In this document: positions 15,138-21,539 of the stretch, one piece after another
Layout of the letters: each line of letters opens with the position of its first letter
How positions within the stretch are numbered: position 1 is the stretch's first letter
Source of the DNA: Dehalococcoidia bacterium
Lineage (GTDB): Bacteria > Chloroflexota > Dehalococcoidia > Dehalococcoidales > JAUWYK01
Assembly: GCA_030615865.1 (NCBI GenBank)
Contig: JAUWYK010000027.1
Span: 1 to 21,539 of the forward strand
Direction of reading: 5' to 3'
Length of the DNA stretch: 21,539 bases
The notes under the pieces: model-generated
The model's input: the letters and a program-made list of their open reading frames with translations, nothing else
The model's database searches: none
What the model was told of the DNA's origin: nothing
Program-made: the position numbers and the translations under genes

Positions 15138-15166
15138 ATTATAATCCCTCACACTCCATTGGTAAA
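15138..15166 (-). promoter_or_regulatory. Promoter of the BioD-like/DRTGG gene
   Basis: On the minus strand TTTACC (15161-15166), a 17-base spacer and TATAAT (15138-15143). The leader of about 36 bases contains GGGGGTG before TTG 15095. It is back-to-back with the pyr operon promoter. Confidence 0.7.
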
Positions 15167-15178
15167 GGCTTAGCCTTT
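15164..15178. promoter_or_regulatory. Palindrome overlapping a -35 element, possible operator
   Basis: AAAGGCT-T-AGCCTTT is a perfect 7-base inverted repeat with one central base. It overlaps the -35 hexamer of the DRTGG-gene promoter, a position where a repressor would block polymerase. It lies about 64 bases from the divergent pyr -35. Confidence 0.4.
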
Positions 15179-15241
15179 TACACCAGCTTGGTAAATTTTG
15201 ACAAATAGTAAAAGTTTCACACATATAACACATTTAAAATG

Positions 15242-15270
15242 TTGCAATAATCAGATTAATGTGGTATAAT
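15242..15270 (+). promoter_or_regulatory. Promoter of the pyrR-pyrB-pyrC-carA-carB operon
   Basis: TTGCAA (15242-15247), a 17-base spacer and TATAAT (15265-15270) with TG one base ahead, making it an extended -10. The expected start near 15277 gives a leader of about 120 bases before pyrR, holding the attenuator. Confidence 0.8.
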
Positions 15271-15307
15271 GTTAGTTTAACAAAGTCAAAAAGATAATGA
15301 ATTTGAA

Positions 15308-15338
15308 CCTTTAAGCTAGTCCAGAGAGGCTGGCAAGG
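15308..15338 (+). promoter_or_regulatory. PyrR-binding RNA hairpin (anti-antiterminator)
   Basis: AGTCCAGAGAGGCT at 15318-15331 matches the PyrR-binding consensus ARUCCNGNGAGGYU at all positions. CTAGTC (15316-15321) pairs with GGCTGG (15328-15333) around hexaloop CAGAGA. A 5'-side bulge TAAG and a lower stem CCTT/AAGG complete the expected shape. With UMP or UTP, PyrR should stabilise this hairpin and allow termination. Confidence 0.9.
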
Positions 15339-15376
15339 GGATGTGAAAGAGACTAAAGAGCAAGACCTCTTGCCGG
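15330..15376 (+). promoter_or_regulatory. Antiterminator of the pyr attenuator
   Basis: CTGGCAAGGGG (15330-15340) can pair with CCTCTTGCCGG (15366-15376) over 11 positions including two G-U pairs. It uses the 3' arm of the PyrR hairpin and the 5' arm of the terminator, so the three structures are mutually exclusive. Confidence 0.8.
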
Positions 15377-15396
15377 CGAAGGTAAGAGGTGTTTTT
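15365..15396 (+). terminator. Attenuator terminator before pyrR, also sequestering its ribosome-binding site
   Basis: ACCTCTTGCC (15365-15374) pairs with GGTAAGAGGT (15381-15390), ten pairs with one G-U, around GGCGAA, followed by GTTTTT. The ATG of pyrR comes directly after the T-run. The ribosome-binding site AAGAGGTG is in the 3' arm, so the hairpin could block translation as well as transcription. Confidence 0.85.
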
Positions 15397-16005
15397 ATGC
15401 CTAAGAAAGTCATAATGACCCCAGAGGACATCAGACGAACTCTGGCTCGTATTGCCCATGAAATTATAGAGCGAAATAAAACTATCGAGCATCTGATACT
15501 GGTTGGCATGCACACTCGTGGTGTGCCCCTGGCTAAGCGGCTAGCCGCCAATATAAAAGATTTTGAGACATTAAGAATACCTGTCGGTGCGCTAGACATT
15601 AGCTTCTATCGGGATGACCTTTCCTCACTAAATCCGCAACCTGTCATCAAAGGCACCAATATTCCGACAAGCATTGATGACAAATCTATAGTGTTAGTTG
15701 ATGACGTCCTATATACCGGACGCAGTACCCGCGCCGCTATGGATGCCCTCATTGACCTGGGACGACCTCAATCAGTTCAATTAGCTGTCCTTATAGACCG
15801 TGGGCACCGCGAGATGCCGATACGAGCTGACTATGTCGGTAAGAATATACCAAGCTCCAGACATGAGGAAATACAGGTTCAACTGGTAGAAACTGATGGC
15901 ATAGATGAGGTAGCAATTACAAGCTCAGCTAACGATAAGCCTCCCACCAGTGAATTGAGCAAAGCAGGCTACCTCAAAAGGAGTGACCATGGCTCTGGTA
16001 AATAG
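15397..16005 (+). CDS. pyrR: Pyrimidine operon regulator PyrR (bifunctional, uracil phosphoribosyltransferase fold)
   Basis: RNA-binding attenuation protein that senses UMP/UTP and PRPP; characterised PyrRs also have uracil phosphoribosyltransferase activity. The 202 residues show [36 protein letters not shown], and DISFYRDDL. The PRPP loop is [22 protein letters not shown], followed by [23 protein letters not shown]. About 20 extra C-terminal residues (after VAITS) exceed the usual length of about 180. ATG at 15397 follows AAGAGGTG at eight bases. GTG at 15343 is in frame and would add 18 residues across the attenuator. The gene overlaps pyrB by 17 bases. Its own binding site lies in the leader, so it should control the whole operon by feedback. 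Confidence 0.95.
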   Translation: MPKKVIMTPEDIRRTLARIAHEIIERNKTIEHLILVGMHTRGVPLAKRLAANIKDFETLRIPVGALDISFYRDDLSSLNPQPVIKGTNIPTSIDDKSIVLVDDVLYTGRSTRAAMDALIDLGRPQSVQLAVLIDRGHREMPIRADYVGKNIPSSRHEEIQVQLVETDGIDEVAITSSANDKPPTSELSKAGYLKRSDHGSGK

Positions 16006-17434
16006 AAGTCTGGTGACCATAGATGATTTTTCTAACGGTGAAATAGAGGCAGTATTTTCCTTGGCTGATACAATGGCAGGCTCTATGGACGAGCAGTTTG
16101 GTATATGCCAGGGCAAGATTATGGCAAGCCTGTTTTTTGAGCCTAGCACCAGGACACGGCTTTCATTTGAGGCAGCAATGCACAGGCTTGGGGGTAGTGT
16201 CATAAGTGCCGTCGATATACAGGCAACTTCGCTGGCAAAAGGTGAAAGCATCGCTGATATGGCGAGAGTGGTCGGGAGTTATGCCGACATAATTGTCATT
16301 AGACACCCGTGGGAGGGAGCCGCCAAGGTAGTTGCTGACTACGCTGGCATCCCGGTAATAAATGCCGGTGACGGAGGTCATCAACATCCAACCCAGACCC
16401 TGTGCGACCTCTACACCATCAAGAAGGAAAGGCAAACTATCAAGGGGCTAAAAATCTCTCTCTGGGGAGACCTGAAATATGGGCGAACGATACATTCCCT
16501 AATCTTCGCTCTGGCTAGGTTCGGTGCTACCATTCTCTTTCGCCCGGCACCAGGTCTTGAGGTACCGAAGCATATTATAGAAAAACTAACCGCAGAATAC
16601 GGTGGCGAACTGAAAAGGTATGAAGCCCTAGACCAAGCGGTCAAAGGAGGTCTTTTCCCCCTGGATGCCATATATATAACGCCAAGTAGTCCCCATCAAC
16701 TGGCAATGATACCCGACATCAGTATTCAAGTCGAGCTGAAGACAGGGGTTGACGCCTTTTATGTTACCAGACCTCAGAAAGAGAGATTCGCCACTGCTGA
16801 AGAAGAGCAAGACCTGAAGGAGGGCTACCCAGTAGTAGATAAAAAACTCCTTAAACAAAAGGAATTCAAGAGGACCCTTATTATGCACCCATTGCCCCGC
16901 GTTGATGAGTTAGCCTACGAACTGGATGCTGACCCGCGGAGTATGTACTTTAAACAAGCAGCTTGGGGAGTGCCGGTCAGAATGGCACTCATAGCCCTGC
17001 TACTTGGAACTAAGGAAGTTTCTGTTCCGAGAGAAGAAGATGAATCTTTTGCCCGGGAAATAGACTATCCCCTGTATAAGCGAGATTTTGGCATCAAGTG
17101 CCCCAACCCAAGGTGTGTGTCAATACAGGAAACTGAAACAAAGTATATCAAGCCTGAGTTTAAAATAGTAAACCGTGAGCCGTTGACCCTAAGGTGTATC
17201 TATTGCGAGCATGGATTCGAGCCCAAATATGTCGCCAGTTCAGATTGGCATGAGGGCAGATTGGCAAACAAAAAATATCATAGCGCTGACAGTCATTTAG
17301 CGAGAAAAATAAAACCGGAGAATCTGATTGTCTTCAATTCAGAAAGTGAAGCCGAGGCTCGTGGTTTCAAGCCCAGCTACTATGCCAAAGCACGTCAGGA
17401 GAGAAAGAAGGGAAGGGCGAGCAAAAAGCAATGA
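15989..17434 (+). CDS. pyrB: Aspartate carbamoyltransferase fused to PyrI-type zinc ribbon and Ada-like tail
   Basis: Commits carbamoyl phosphate and aspartate to pyrimidine synthesis. The catalytic part (residues 1 to about 345) has [13 protein letters not shown] (49-61), SLAKGES (81-87), [18 protein letters not shown] (128-144), [10 protein letters not shown] (258-267) and HPLPRVDE (300-307). Residues about 226-256 look like an insertion before YVTR. Residues 371-406 carry CPNPRC (Cys371, Cys376) and CIYC (Cys403, Cys406), matching the zinc-binding C-terminus of PyrI (CxxxxC, CxxC), but no PyrI nucleotide-binding domain is present. Residues about 427-468 look like an Ada metal-binding domain with all four ligands replaced. 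The 481-residue length far exceeds the usual roughly 310. ATG 15989 follows AAAGGAG. It overlaps pyrR and pyrC. Confidence 0.95.
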   Translation: MALVNRSLVTIDDFSNGEIEAVFSLADTMAGSMDEQFGICQGKIMASLFFEPSTRTRLSFEAAMHRLGGSVISAVDIQATSLAKGESIADMARVVGSYADIIVIRHPWEGAAKVVADYAGIPVINAGDGGHQHPTQTLCDLYTIKKERQTIKGLKISLWGDLKYGRTIHSLIFALARFGATILFRPAPGLEVPKHIIEKLTAEYGGELKRYEALDQAVKGGLFPLDAIYITPSSPHQLAMIPDISIQVELKTGVDAFYVTRPQKERFATAEEEQDLKEGYPVVDKKLLKQKEFKRTLIMHPLPRVDELAYELDADPRSMYFKQAAWGVPVRMALIALLLGTKEVSVPREEDESFAREIDYPLYKRDFGIKCPNPRCVSIQETETKYIKPEFKIVNREPLTLRCIYCEHGFEPKYVASSDWHEGRLANKKYHSADSHLARKIKPENLIVFNSESEAEARGFKPSYYAKARQERKKGRASKKQ

Positions 17435-18777
17435 AACCCTTGCTTATCCAAGGTGGTCGCATAATCGACCCCAGCCAGGGGATAGATGAAACTGGCAGTT
17501 TGCTTATCACTGACGGCAAAATCTCGTGGCTGGGCAGAGGAGAAATAACCCCACCCCAGCCAGATTATGATGTCCTTCACGCGCAAGGGCTAATAGTCTG
17601 CCCTGGATTTGTTGACCTGCACTGCCATCTTAGACAGCCAGGGTTTGAGGAGAAGGAAACCATTGCTACCGGAACCAAAGCTGCCGCCAGAGGTGGCTTT
17701 ACCACTGTCTGCTGTATGCCTAATACTGAGCCGCCACTGGACAATCAAACTGTTGTAGATTATGTAAAATCAATTGCAGCTAAAAAAGGCGTAGTTCGTG
17801 TTCTGCCTATAGGCTGTATCTCCAAGGGCAGAAGGGGGGAGGAGTTAGCTGAGATGGACGAGTTAGCCTCAGCCGGGGTAATTGCCTACAGCGATGATGG
17901 CGAACCAGCCCTAGACTCACGCCTTATACGCCAGGCACTAGATTATAGCCGTGCTTCTGGCTTGCCGATTATTGACCACTGTGAGGATATGTCCCTAACT
18001 AAAGGTGGGCAGATGAACGAAGGCATAATATCTACCAGATTAGGGCTTCAAGGGATACCAAATGCCGCTGAGGAAATTATAGTTGCCCGCGACCTGGCTC
18101 TGGCTCAACTAACCGGGGGGCGACTGCACATCGCCCATACCACTACCGAAGGCTCAGTTGAACTTATTCGTCATGCCAAGGGTAAAGGCATTAAGGTTAC
18201 CGCTGAGGTTACACCACACCACCTGACCCTGACCGAGGAGAAGGTCACCGGCTATGATACCAACGCCAAGGTAAATCCACCGTTGAGAACTAAAAAGGAC
18301 ATCCAAGCCTTAATTCAGGGGCTCAAGGAAAATGTGATTGACATTATTGCTACTGACCATGCCCCCCATACTGAGGCTGATAAGCAGTGTGATTTTGCCC
18401 TGGCTCCCTTCGGCATTAGTAGTTTTGAAACCGCCCTGGGCAGTCTTATGAGTCTGGTACGCAATGGACAGCTACCCTTGACCACCCTTATCGCCAAGCT
18501 CACCTATGAACCAGCCAGGATTATTGGCAATAAATTTGGCGAATTGGGCACATTGGCTATCGGAGCACCGGCTGATGTTACTATCTTTGACCCTGATATG
18601 GACTGGGTGGTAGATACCAAGGCTTTTGCCTCAAAGGGCAAGAATACTCCCCTGGCTGGCTCGGTGCTTAAAGACAAGGTAATGGCAACTATATCTCGGG
18701 GGAAGCTAGTTTATAAAGACGACTCTATTACTGTAAAGGAGAGGGGGATCAAAGGGGGAGAGGTAGATAAATCATAA
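17431..18777 (+). CDS. pyrC: Dihydroorotase (type I)
   Basis: Cyclises N-carbamoyl-L-aspartate to dihydroorotate, the third step of UMP synthesis. The 448-residue amidohydrolase has the metal ligands DLHCHLRQPG (His64, His66), SDDGEPA (154-160; Asp as bridging ligand), HCED (His183), HIAHTTTE (His236) and ATDHAPHT (Asp309). PHHLTLTEE and NPPLRTKKD are also intact. The ATG at 17431 overlaps the pyrB stop as ATGA, so the two are translationally coupled. The last 12 residues or so (KERGIKGGEVDKS) are encoded by purine-rich repeat-like DNA (18733-18775) resembling spacers in the rib operon. Otherwise the length and motifs are standard for the long bacterial form. Confidence 0.97.
   Translation: MKPLLIQGGRIIDPSQGIDETGSLLITDGKISWLGRGEITPPQPDYDVLHAQGLIVCPGFVDLHCHLRQPGFEEKETIATGTKAAARGGFTTVCCMPNTEPPLDNQTVVDYVKSIAAKKGVVRVLPIGCISKGRRGEELAEMDELASAGVIAYSDDGEPALDSRLIRQALDYSRASGLPIIDHCEDMSLTKGGQMNEGIISTRLGLQGIPNAAEEIIVARDLALAQLTGGRLHIAHTTTEGSVELIRHAKGKGIKVTAEVTPHHLTLTEEKVTGYDTNAKVNPPLRTKKDIQALIQGLKENVIDIIATDHAPHTEADKQCDFALAPFGISSFETALGSLMSLVRNGQLPLTTLIAKLTYEPARIIGNKFGELGTLAIGAPADVTIFDPDMDWVVDTKAFASKGKNTPLAGSVLKDKVMATISRGKLVYKDDSITVKERGIKGGEVDKS
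18749..18775 (+). repeat. Diverged copy of the 26-base repeat, inside the pyrC 3' end
   Basis: The segment reads AAAGGGGGAGAGGTAGATAA and so resembles 5293-5318 and the minus strand of 1653-1678 with several changes. It encodes the last residues of PyrC and supplies the only purine-rich candidate ribosome-binding site for carA. Confidence 0.45.
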
Positions 18778-18778
18778 G

Positions 18779-19873
18779 ATGACTAAACGGGCAATATTAG
18801 TCTTGGAAGACGGCTCAGTCTATGAAGGCTACTGCTTCGGTGCTGAGGCTAGTGCCTATGGCGAGGTGGTATTCAATACCAGCATGGTGGGATATCAAGA
18901 GATGCTAACCGACCCCTCTTATGCCGGACAGATTGTGGTTCCCACCTATCCCCTCATTGGCAACTACGGCATCAATGAGCAGGACTTTGAATCAAAGAAA
19001 ATACAGGTAAGGGGCTTTGTGGTAAGGGAGGAGTGTTACCAGCCCAATCACTACCTCAGCACCAAGACCCTCCATGAATTTCTGGCAGAAAGTGGTATAC
19101 CCGGAATTTATGGCGTGGATACCCGCGCCATTACCCGCAAGCTTCGCTCAGCCGGAGTAATGATGGGCATGATAACCAGCGATAAGACTCCACAGCAGGC
19201 TCTGGAAGAGTTAGGCAAAGTGCCCGGCTATGGCTCAATTGATTATGTAAAGCAGGTTACTACTGATGCTCCCTACCAGTGGGAGCCAGAATTGAACGAG
19301 ACTGCACCAGCACACCATATAGTTGTCATTGACTGTGGCTTAAAATACAGCATCCTCCGCACTCTGCGCCGAATGGGCTGTGCGGTGACTGCAGTCCCCT
19401 GCATTATGTCAGCCAATAAAATCCTAAATCTGAAACCCGATGGTATTCTTCTATCCCCAGGTCCTGGTAACCCCGAGCTACTGGATTACATAGTGGACAC
19501 GGTTAAGAAGCTCGTTGGCAAGAAGCCGATTATGGGTATCTGCCTTGGTAATCAAATAATTGCTCGAGCCCTTGGTGCCAGGACCTTCAAGCTGAAGTTT
19601 GGTCATCGTGGGGCTAACCACCCCGTCCGGGACCTGGCTACCGGTCAAGTTTATATTACTGCTCAAAATCACGGCTATGCGGTAGACCCTGATAGTCTCA
19701 AAGACAGTCTGGGGGTTACCCATATAAACCTGAACGACGGCACGGTAGAGGGGATGCGCCACAAAGAACTGCCCGTCTTTTGTATCCAGTACCACTCCGA
19801 AGCCTCCCCCGGCCCCTGGGACAGCACCTATCTGTTTAAAGAGTTTGTGGAGATGGTGAGGGGGGAGAAATGA
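18779..19873 (+). CDS. carA: Carbamoyl-phosphate synthase, small (glutaminase) subunit
   Basis: Hydrolyses glutamine and channels ammonia to CarB for carbamoyl phosphate. The 364-residue protein has the CPSase small-chain N-terminal domain (LVLEDGSVYEGYCFGA...GEVVFNTSMVGYQEMLTDPSYAGQ) and a class I glutamine amidotransferase domain. The latter carries LLSPGPGNP (224-232), nucleophile Cys255 in GICLGNQ, and the His339/Glu341 pair in QYHSEASPGP. The ATG is one base after the pyrC stop. The purine-rich GGGGGAGAGG lies about 14-24 bases upstream, somewhat far. The stop overlaps the next gene's start as ATGA. In most bacteria carB would follow directly, so the following gene is an insertion into a standard junction. 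Confidence 0.97.
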   Translation: MTKRAILVLEDGSVYEGYCFGAEASAYGEVVFNTSMVGYQEMLTDPSYAGQIVVPTYPLIGNYGINEQDFESKKIQVRGFVVREECYQPNHYLSTKTLHEFLAESGIPGIYGVDTRAITRKLRSAGVMMGMITSDKTPQQALEELGKVPGYGSIDYVKQVTTDAPYQWEPELNETAPAHHIVVIDCGLKYSILRTLRRMGCAVTAVPCIMSANKILNLKPDGILLSPGPGNPELLDYIVDTVKKLVGKKPIMGICLGNQIIARALGARTFKLKFGHRGANHPVRDLATGQVYITAQNHGYAVDPDSLKDSLGVTHINLNDGTVEGMRHKELPVFCIQYHSEASPGPWDSTYLFKEFVEMVRGEK

Positions 19874-20991
19874 ATTCTACATTAGAATCTTTTCAGCACC
19901 TAAAACGTCTCTACTCACCTGACTTTTCAGCATCTCTGTCAGAAGACAGTTTCTTATACAGGCTTCTGACTGAGCAACGAACAGAGGCAGAGATATGGCG
20001 ACAACACATAGACGATTGCTTAGAGCTAGCTTACAGATACAATTTGGTAGACGCTGATTTAGAGGCTAGATTAAGAAAGGGCGATTGGGAGTCTTGGGAA
20101 GCAGCCATAAACGAGCTAAAAGTTGGCAAATTTTTGGAGAATCTCTTTGGAGTTAGCTCTTTGCGCTGGCGTCCTCAGGGGCGAGGAAGAAGAGTTGGGG
20201 AATTTGAAGTTGTTTTAAGTGATTTAGATATTACTATTTTCGTTGAGGTCAAAACCATTTTACTTAGAGATTTAGAGAATTTAGAGCAGCGTGTATTTGA
20301 TAAACTAAGGCGTTGTATTAAAAAAGTACCCCTTCCATTTATCCTCTCTGTTCAGTTAAGAAATGCAGGTCAAACAGAGAACTTCAGCGAAAGACGTCTG
20401 AAGGGATTTCTTGTACGAGAACTGAGCAAATGCAGCACGGAAGACACGGAAAAGCATTACGAACTTCCTGATTACCAAGACATGACAGGATTGCATCTTG
20501 AAATCCAGGCTTATCCAAATCCAAAGCGTAGGACTTGTCTCCTTGGCGCTTGCGGCTATAATGTCAGGATGATGAATAATGCAGAATATGTAAAGCATTC
20601 ACTCAGCAAAGCCTACGAAAAATTAGCTAATGGAGATAAACGCTCAATAGTCGTATTATGTCCTTCACCAAATTATTTGATTGATGAGTATGACATCCTG
20701 AATGCCTTATTGGGAACCAAAGTATTTACTGTGACCATGAGCGGTGATGGATCGGTAATAGATACAAAAACATCTCGTAAACCTGACGGATTCTTTCAGC
20801 TTAAGCATAAGCAAAAGTTAAGCCTAGTCGGAGTTTATAAAGAACGTTTTACTGAAGACGCAATAAGAGGAGACTTGGAATTATACCATAATCCGCTCAC
20901 AGTAAATCCGCTTGATGATTCCATTTTTAAGGGAAAAGGTGTGCGCCAATTGGTTAAAGTGAGTGACAAAGAAATGGGGTGGATTAATTAA
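19870..20991 (+). CDS. Unrecognised protein with PD-(D/E)XK nuclease-like signature, inserted between carA and carB
   Basis: I do not recognise a named family for this 373-residue protein. Residues 78-130 carry a restriction-endonuclease-fold pattern: an acidic helix [11 protein letters not shown] (Glu82), then [16 protein letters not shown] (Glu111/Glu113), then [10 protein letters not shown] with Glu126-x-Lys128. That is the E...(D/E)...ExK arrangement. A mostly helical N-terminus (1-75) and a mixed C-terminal half with no second known motif surround it; there is no signal peptide or membrane segment. Translation is coupled to carA through ATGA, using GGGGGGAG inside the carA end. Base composition is low: one 60-base line (20221-20280) has 16 G+C, against 34 in the last full line of carA and 40 in one line of carB, suggesting recent transfer. 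Nuclease activity is inference. Confidence 0.8.
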   Translation: MNSTLESFQHLKRLYSPDFSASLSEDSFLYRLLTEQRTEAEIWRQHIDDCLELAYRYNLVDADLEARLRKGDWESWEAAINELKVGKFLENLFGVSSLRWRPQGRGRRVGEFEVVLSDLDITIFVEVKTILLRDLENLEQRVFDKLRRCIKKVPLPFILSVQLRNAGQTENFSERRLKGFLVRELSKCSTEDTEKHYELPDYQDMTGLHLEIQAYPNPKRRTCLLGACGYNVRMMNNAEYVKHSLSKAYEKLANGDKRSIVVLCPSPNYLIDEYDILNALLGTKVFTVTMSGDGSVIDTKTSRKPDGFFQLKHKQKLSLVGVYKERFTEDAIRGDLELYHNPLTVNPLDDSIFKGKGVRQLVKVSDKEMGWIN

Positions 20992-20993
20992 AT

Positions 20994-21539
20994 ATGTCTA
21001 AACCATCTAAAGTATTAATCATAGGTTCGGGGCCCATCATCATCGGGCAGGCGGCGGAGTTTGACTACGCCGGCACCCAGGCGTGCAAGGCGATGAGGGA
21101 GGAGGGGGTAACCTCGGTGCTGGTGAACTCCAACCCGGCGACCATTATGACCGATGAAGGCATCGCCGATATTATCTATATTGAGCCGCTCACCGTGGAT
21201 ATGGTCGCCCGCATTATCGAGCGGGAGCGCCCTGATGGTCTATTGCCTACCCTTGGCGGTCAGACCGGACTTAATTTAGCCGTAGACCTGGCTGATGCCG
21301 GTGTCCTGGATAAGTATAATGTAAGGTCTCTGGGAACGCCGATACAGACAATAAGAAATGCTGAAGACCGGGAGCTATTCAAGCAGATGATGGTCAGCAT
21401 CGGTGAGCCAGTGCCTGACAGTGCTACCGTTAATACCCTGGAAGAAGCCAGGAAAGTAGCCAAGAAGATAGGTCTGCCACTTATAATCCGCCCCGCTTAC
21501 ACCCTGGGCGGGACTGGGGGAGGAATGGCATATACCTGG
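20994..21539 (+). CDS. carB: Carbamoyl-phosphate synthase, large subunit, N-terminal part (cut by window edge)
   Basis: Makes carbamoyl phosphate from bicarbonate, ammonia and two ATP; each half of the protein is an ATP-grasp domain. The visible 182 residues begin [20 protein letters not shown] and show [53 protein letters not shown], and [14 protein letters not shown]. All are hallmark residues of the first carboxyphosphate domain. ATG at 20994 lies two bases after the nuclease-like gene's stop; GGGGTGG about 12 bases upstream sits in the end of that gene. The DNA is markedly G/C-rich at the start. No frameshift is seen up to the right edge. Confidence 0.97.
   Translation, partial: MSKPSKVLIIGSGPIIIGQAAEFDYAGTQACKAMREEGVTSVLVNSNPATIMTDEGIADIIYIEPLTVDMVARIIERERPDGLLPTLGGQTGLNLAVDLADAGVLDKYNVRSLGTPIQTIRNAEDRELFKQMMVSIGEPVPDSATVNTLEEARKVAKKIGLPLIIRPAYTLGGTGGGMAYTW

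Noticed and set aside
15096..15233. Longer N-terminus of the DRTGG protein (start at 15233)
   Set aside because: A good promoter lies inside it, and the extra residues are Cys-rich and unlike the family; TTG at 15095 with GGGGGTG fits better.
19870..20991. Homing endonuclease or intein inside carA/carB
   Set aside because: Both car subunits have intact ends and standard motifs, and the gene is a separate frame with its own start and stop.

Overview
The window reads as a chromosomal segment of a bacterium, most likely a Chloroflexota member of the Dehalococcoidia type. This is inferred from gene content and style: an exported protein with a CARDB-like domain and a proline-rich stalk, a DUF1616 fragment, a BioD-like/DRTGG protein, a compact pyrR-pyrB-pyrC-carA-carB operon, frequent GTG/TTG starts, and short G/C-rich palindromic repeats between genes. 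No rRNA or tRNA gene, CRISPR array, transposase or phage gene was seen, and no gene-free stretch exceeds 300 bases.

Layout. Positions 1-3648 (minus strand) hold a riboflavin operon, ribD-ribE-ribBA-ribH, with ribH cut by the left edge; two related palindromic repeats sit in its spacers. Then come a SIMPL-domain lipoprotein (minus) with a clear terminator and, divergently, lepB and pyrE (plus). mutL and a UvrD/PcrA helicase follow on the minus strand, each with a recognisable promoter. Positions 9.8-12.7 kb are an accessory-looking patch: a short DUF1616 protein, a truncated membrane-protein start, a TPR protein with a fresh internal duplication, and a surface protein that shares its export leader with the TPR protein. 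Positions 12.7-15.1 kb (minus) carry speD-speE and a BioD-like/DRTGG protein. From 15.2 kb to the right edge runs the pyrimidine operon pyrR-pyrB-pyrC-carA-[nuclease-like gene]-carB.

How it works together. The pyr operon encodes the first three steps of UMP synthesis (CarAB, PyrB, PyrC); PyrE, two steps later, lies separately beside lepB. The leader before pyrR contains a promoter, a perfect match to the PyrR-binding loop consensus, an antiterminator and a terminator that can form only as alternatives. This is a complete UMP-sensing attenuator by inspection, and the terminator also holds the pyrR ribosome-binding site.

The most unusual items are (1) an AT-rich gene with a PD-(D/E)XK nuclease-like signature between carA and carB, coupled to carA by an ATGA overlap; (2) an aspartate carbamoyltransferase fused to a PyrI-type zinc ribbon without the PyrI nucleotide-binding domain, followed by an Ada-like tail in which all four metal-binding cysteines are replaced; and (3) repeat-derived sequence that appears to supply start regions at pyrE and at the pyrC/carA junction. 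All assignments come from reading motifs by eye; no database search was run.
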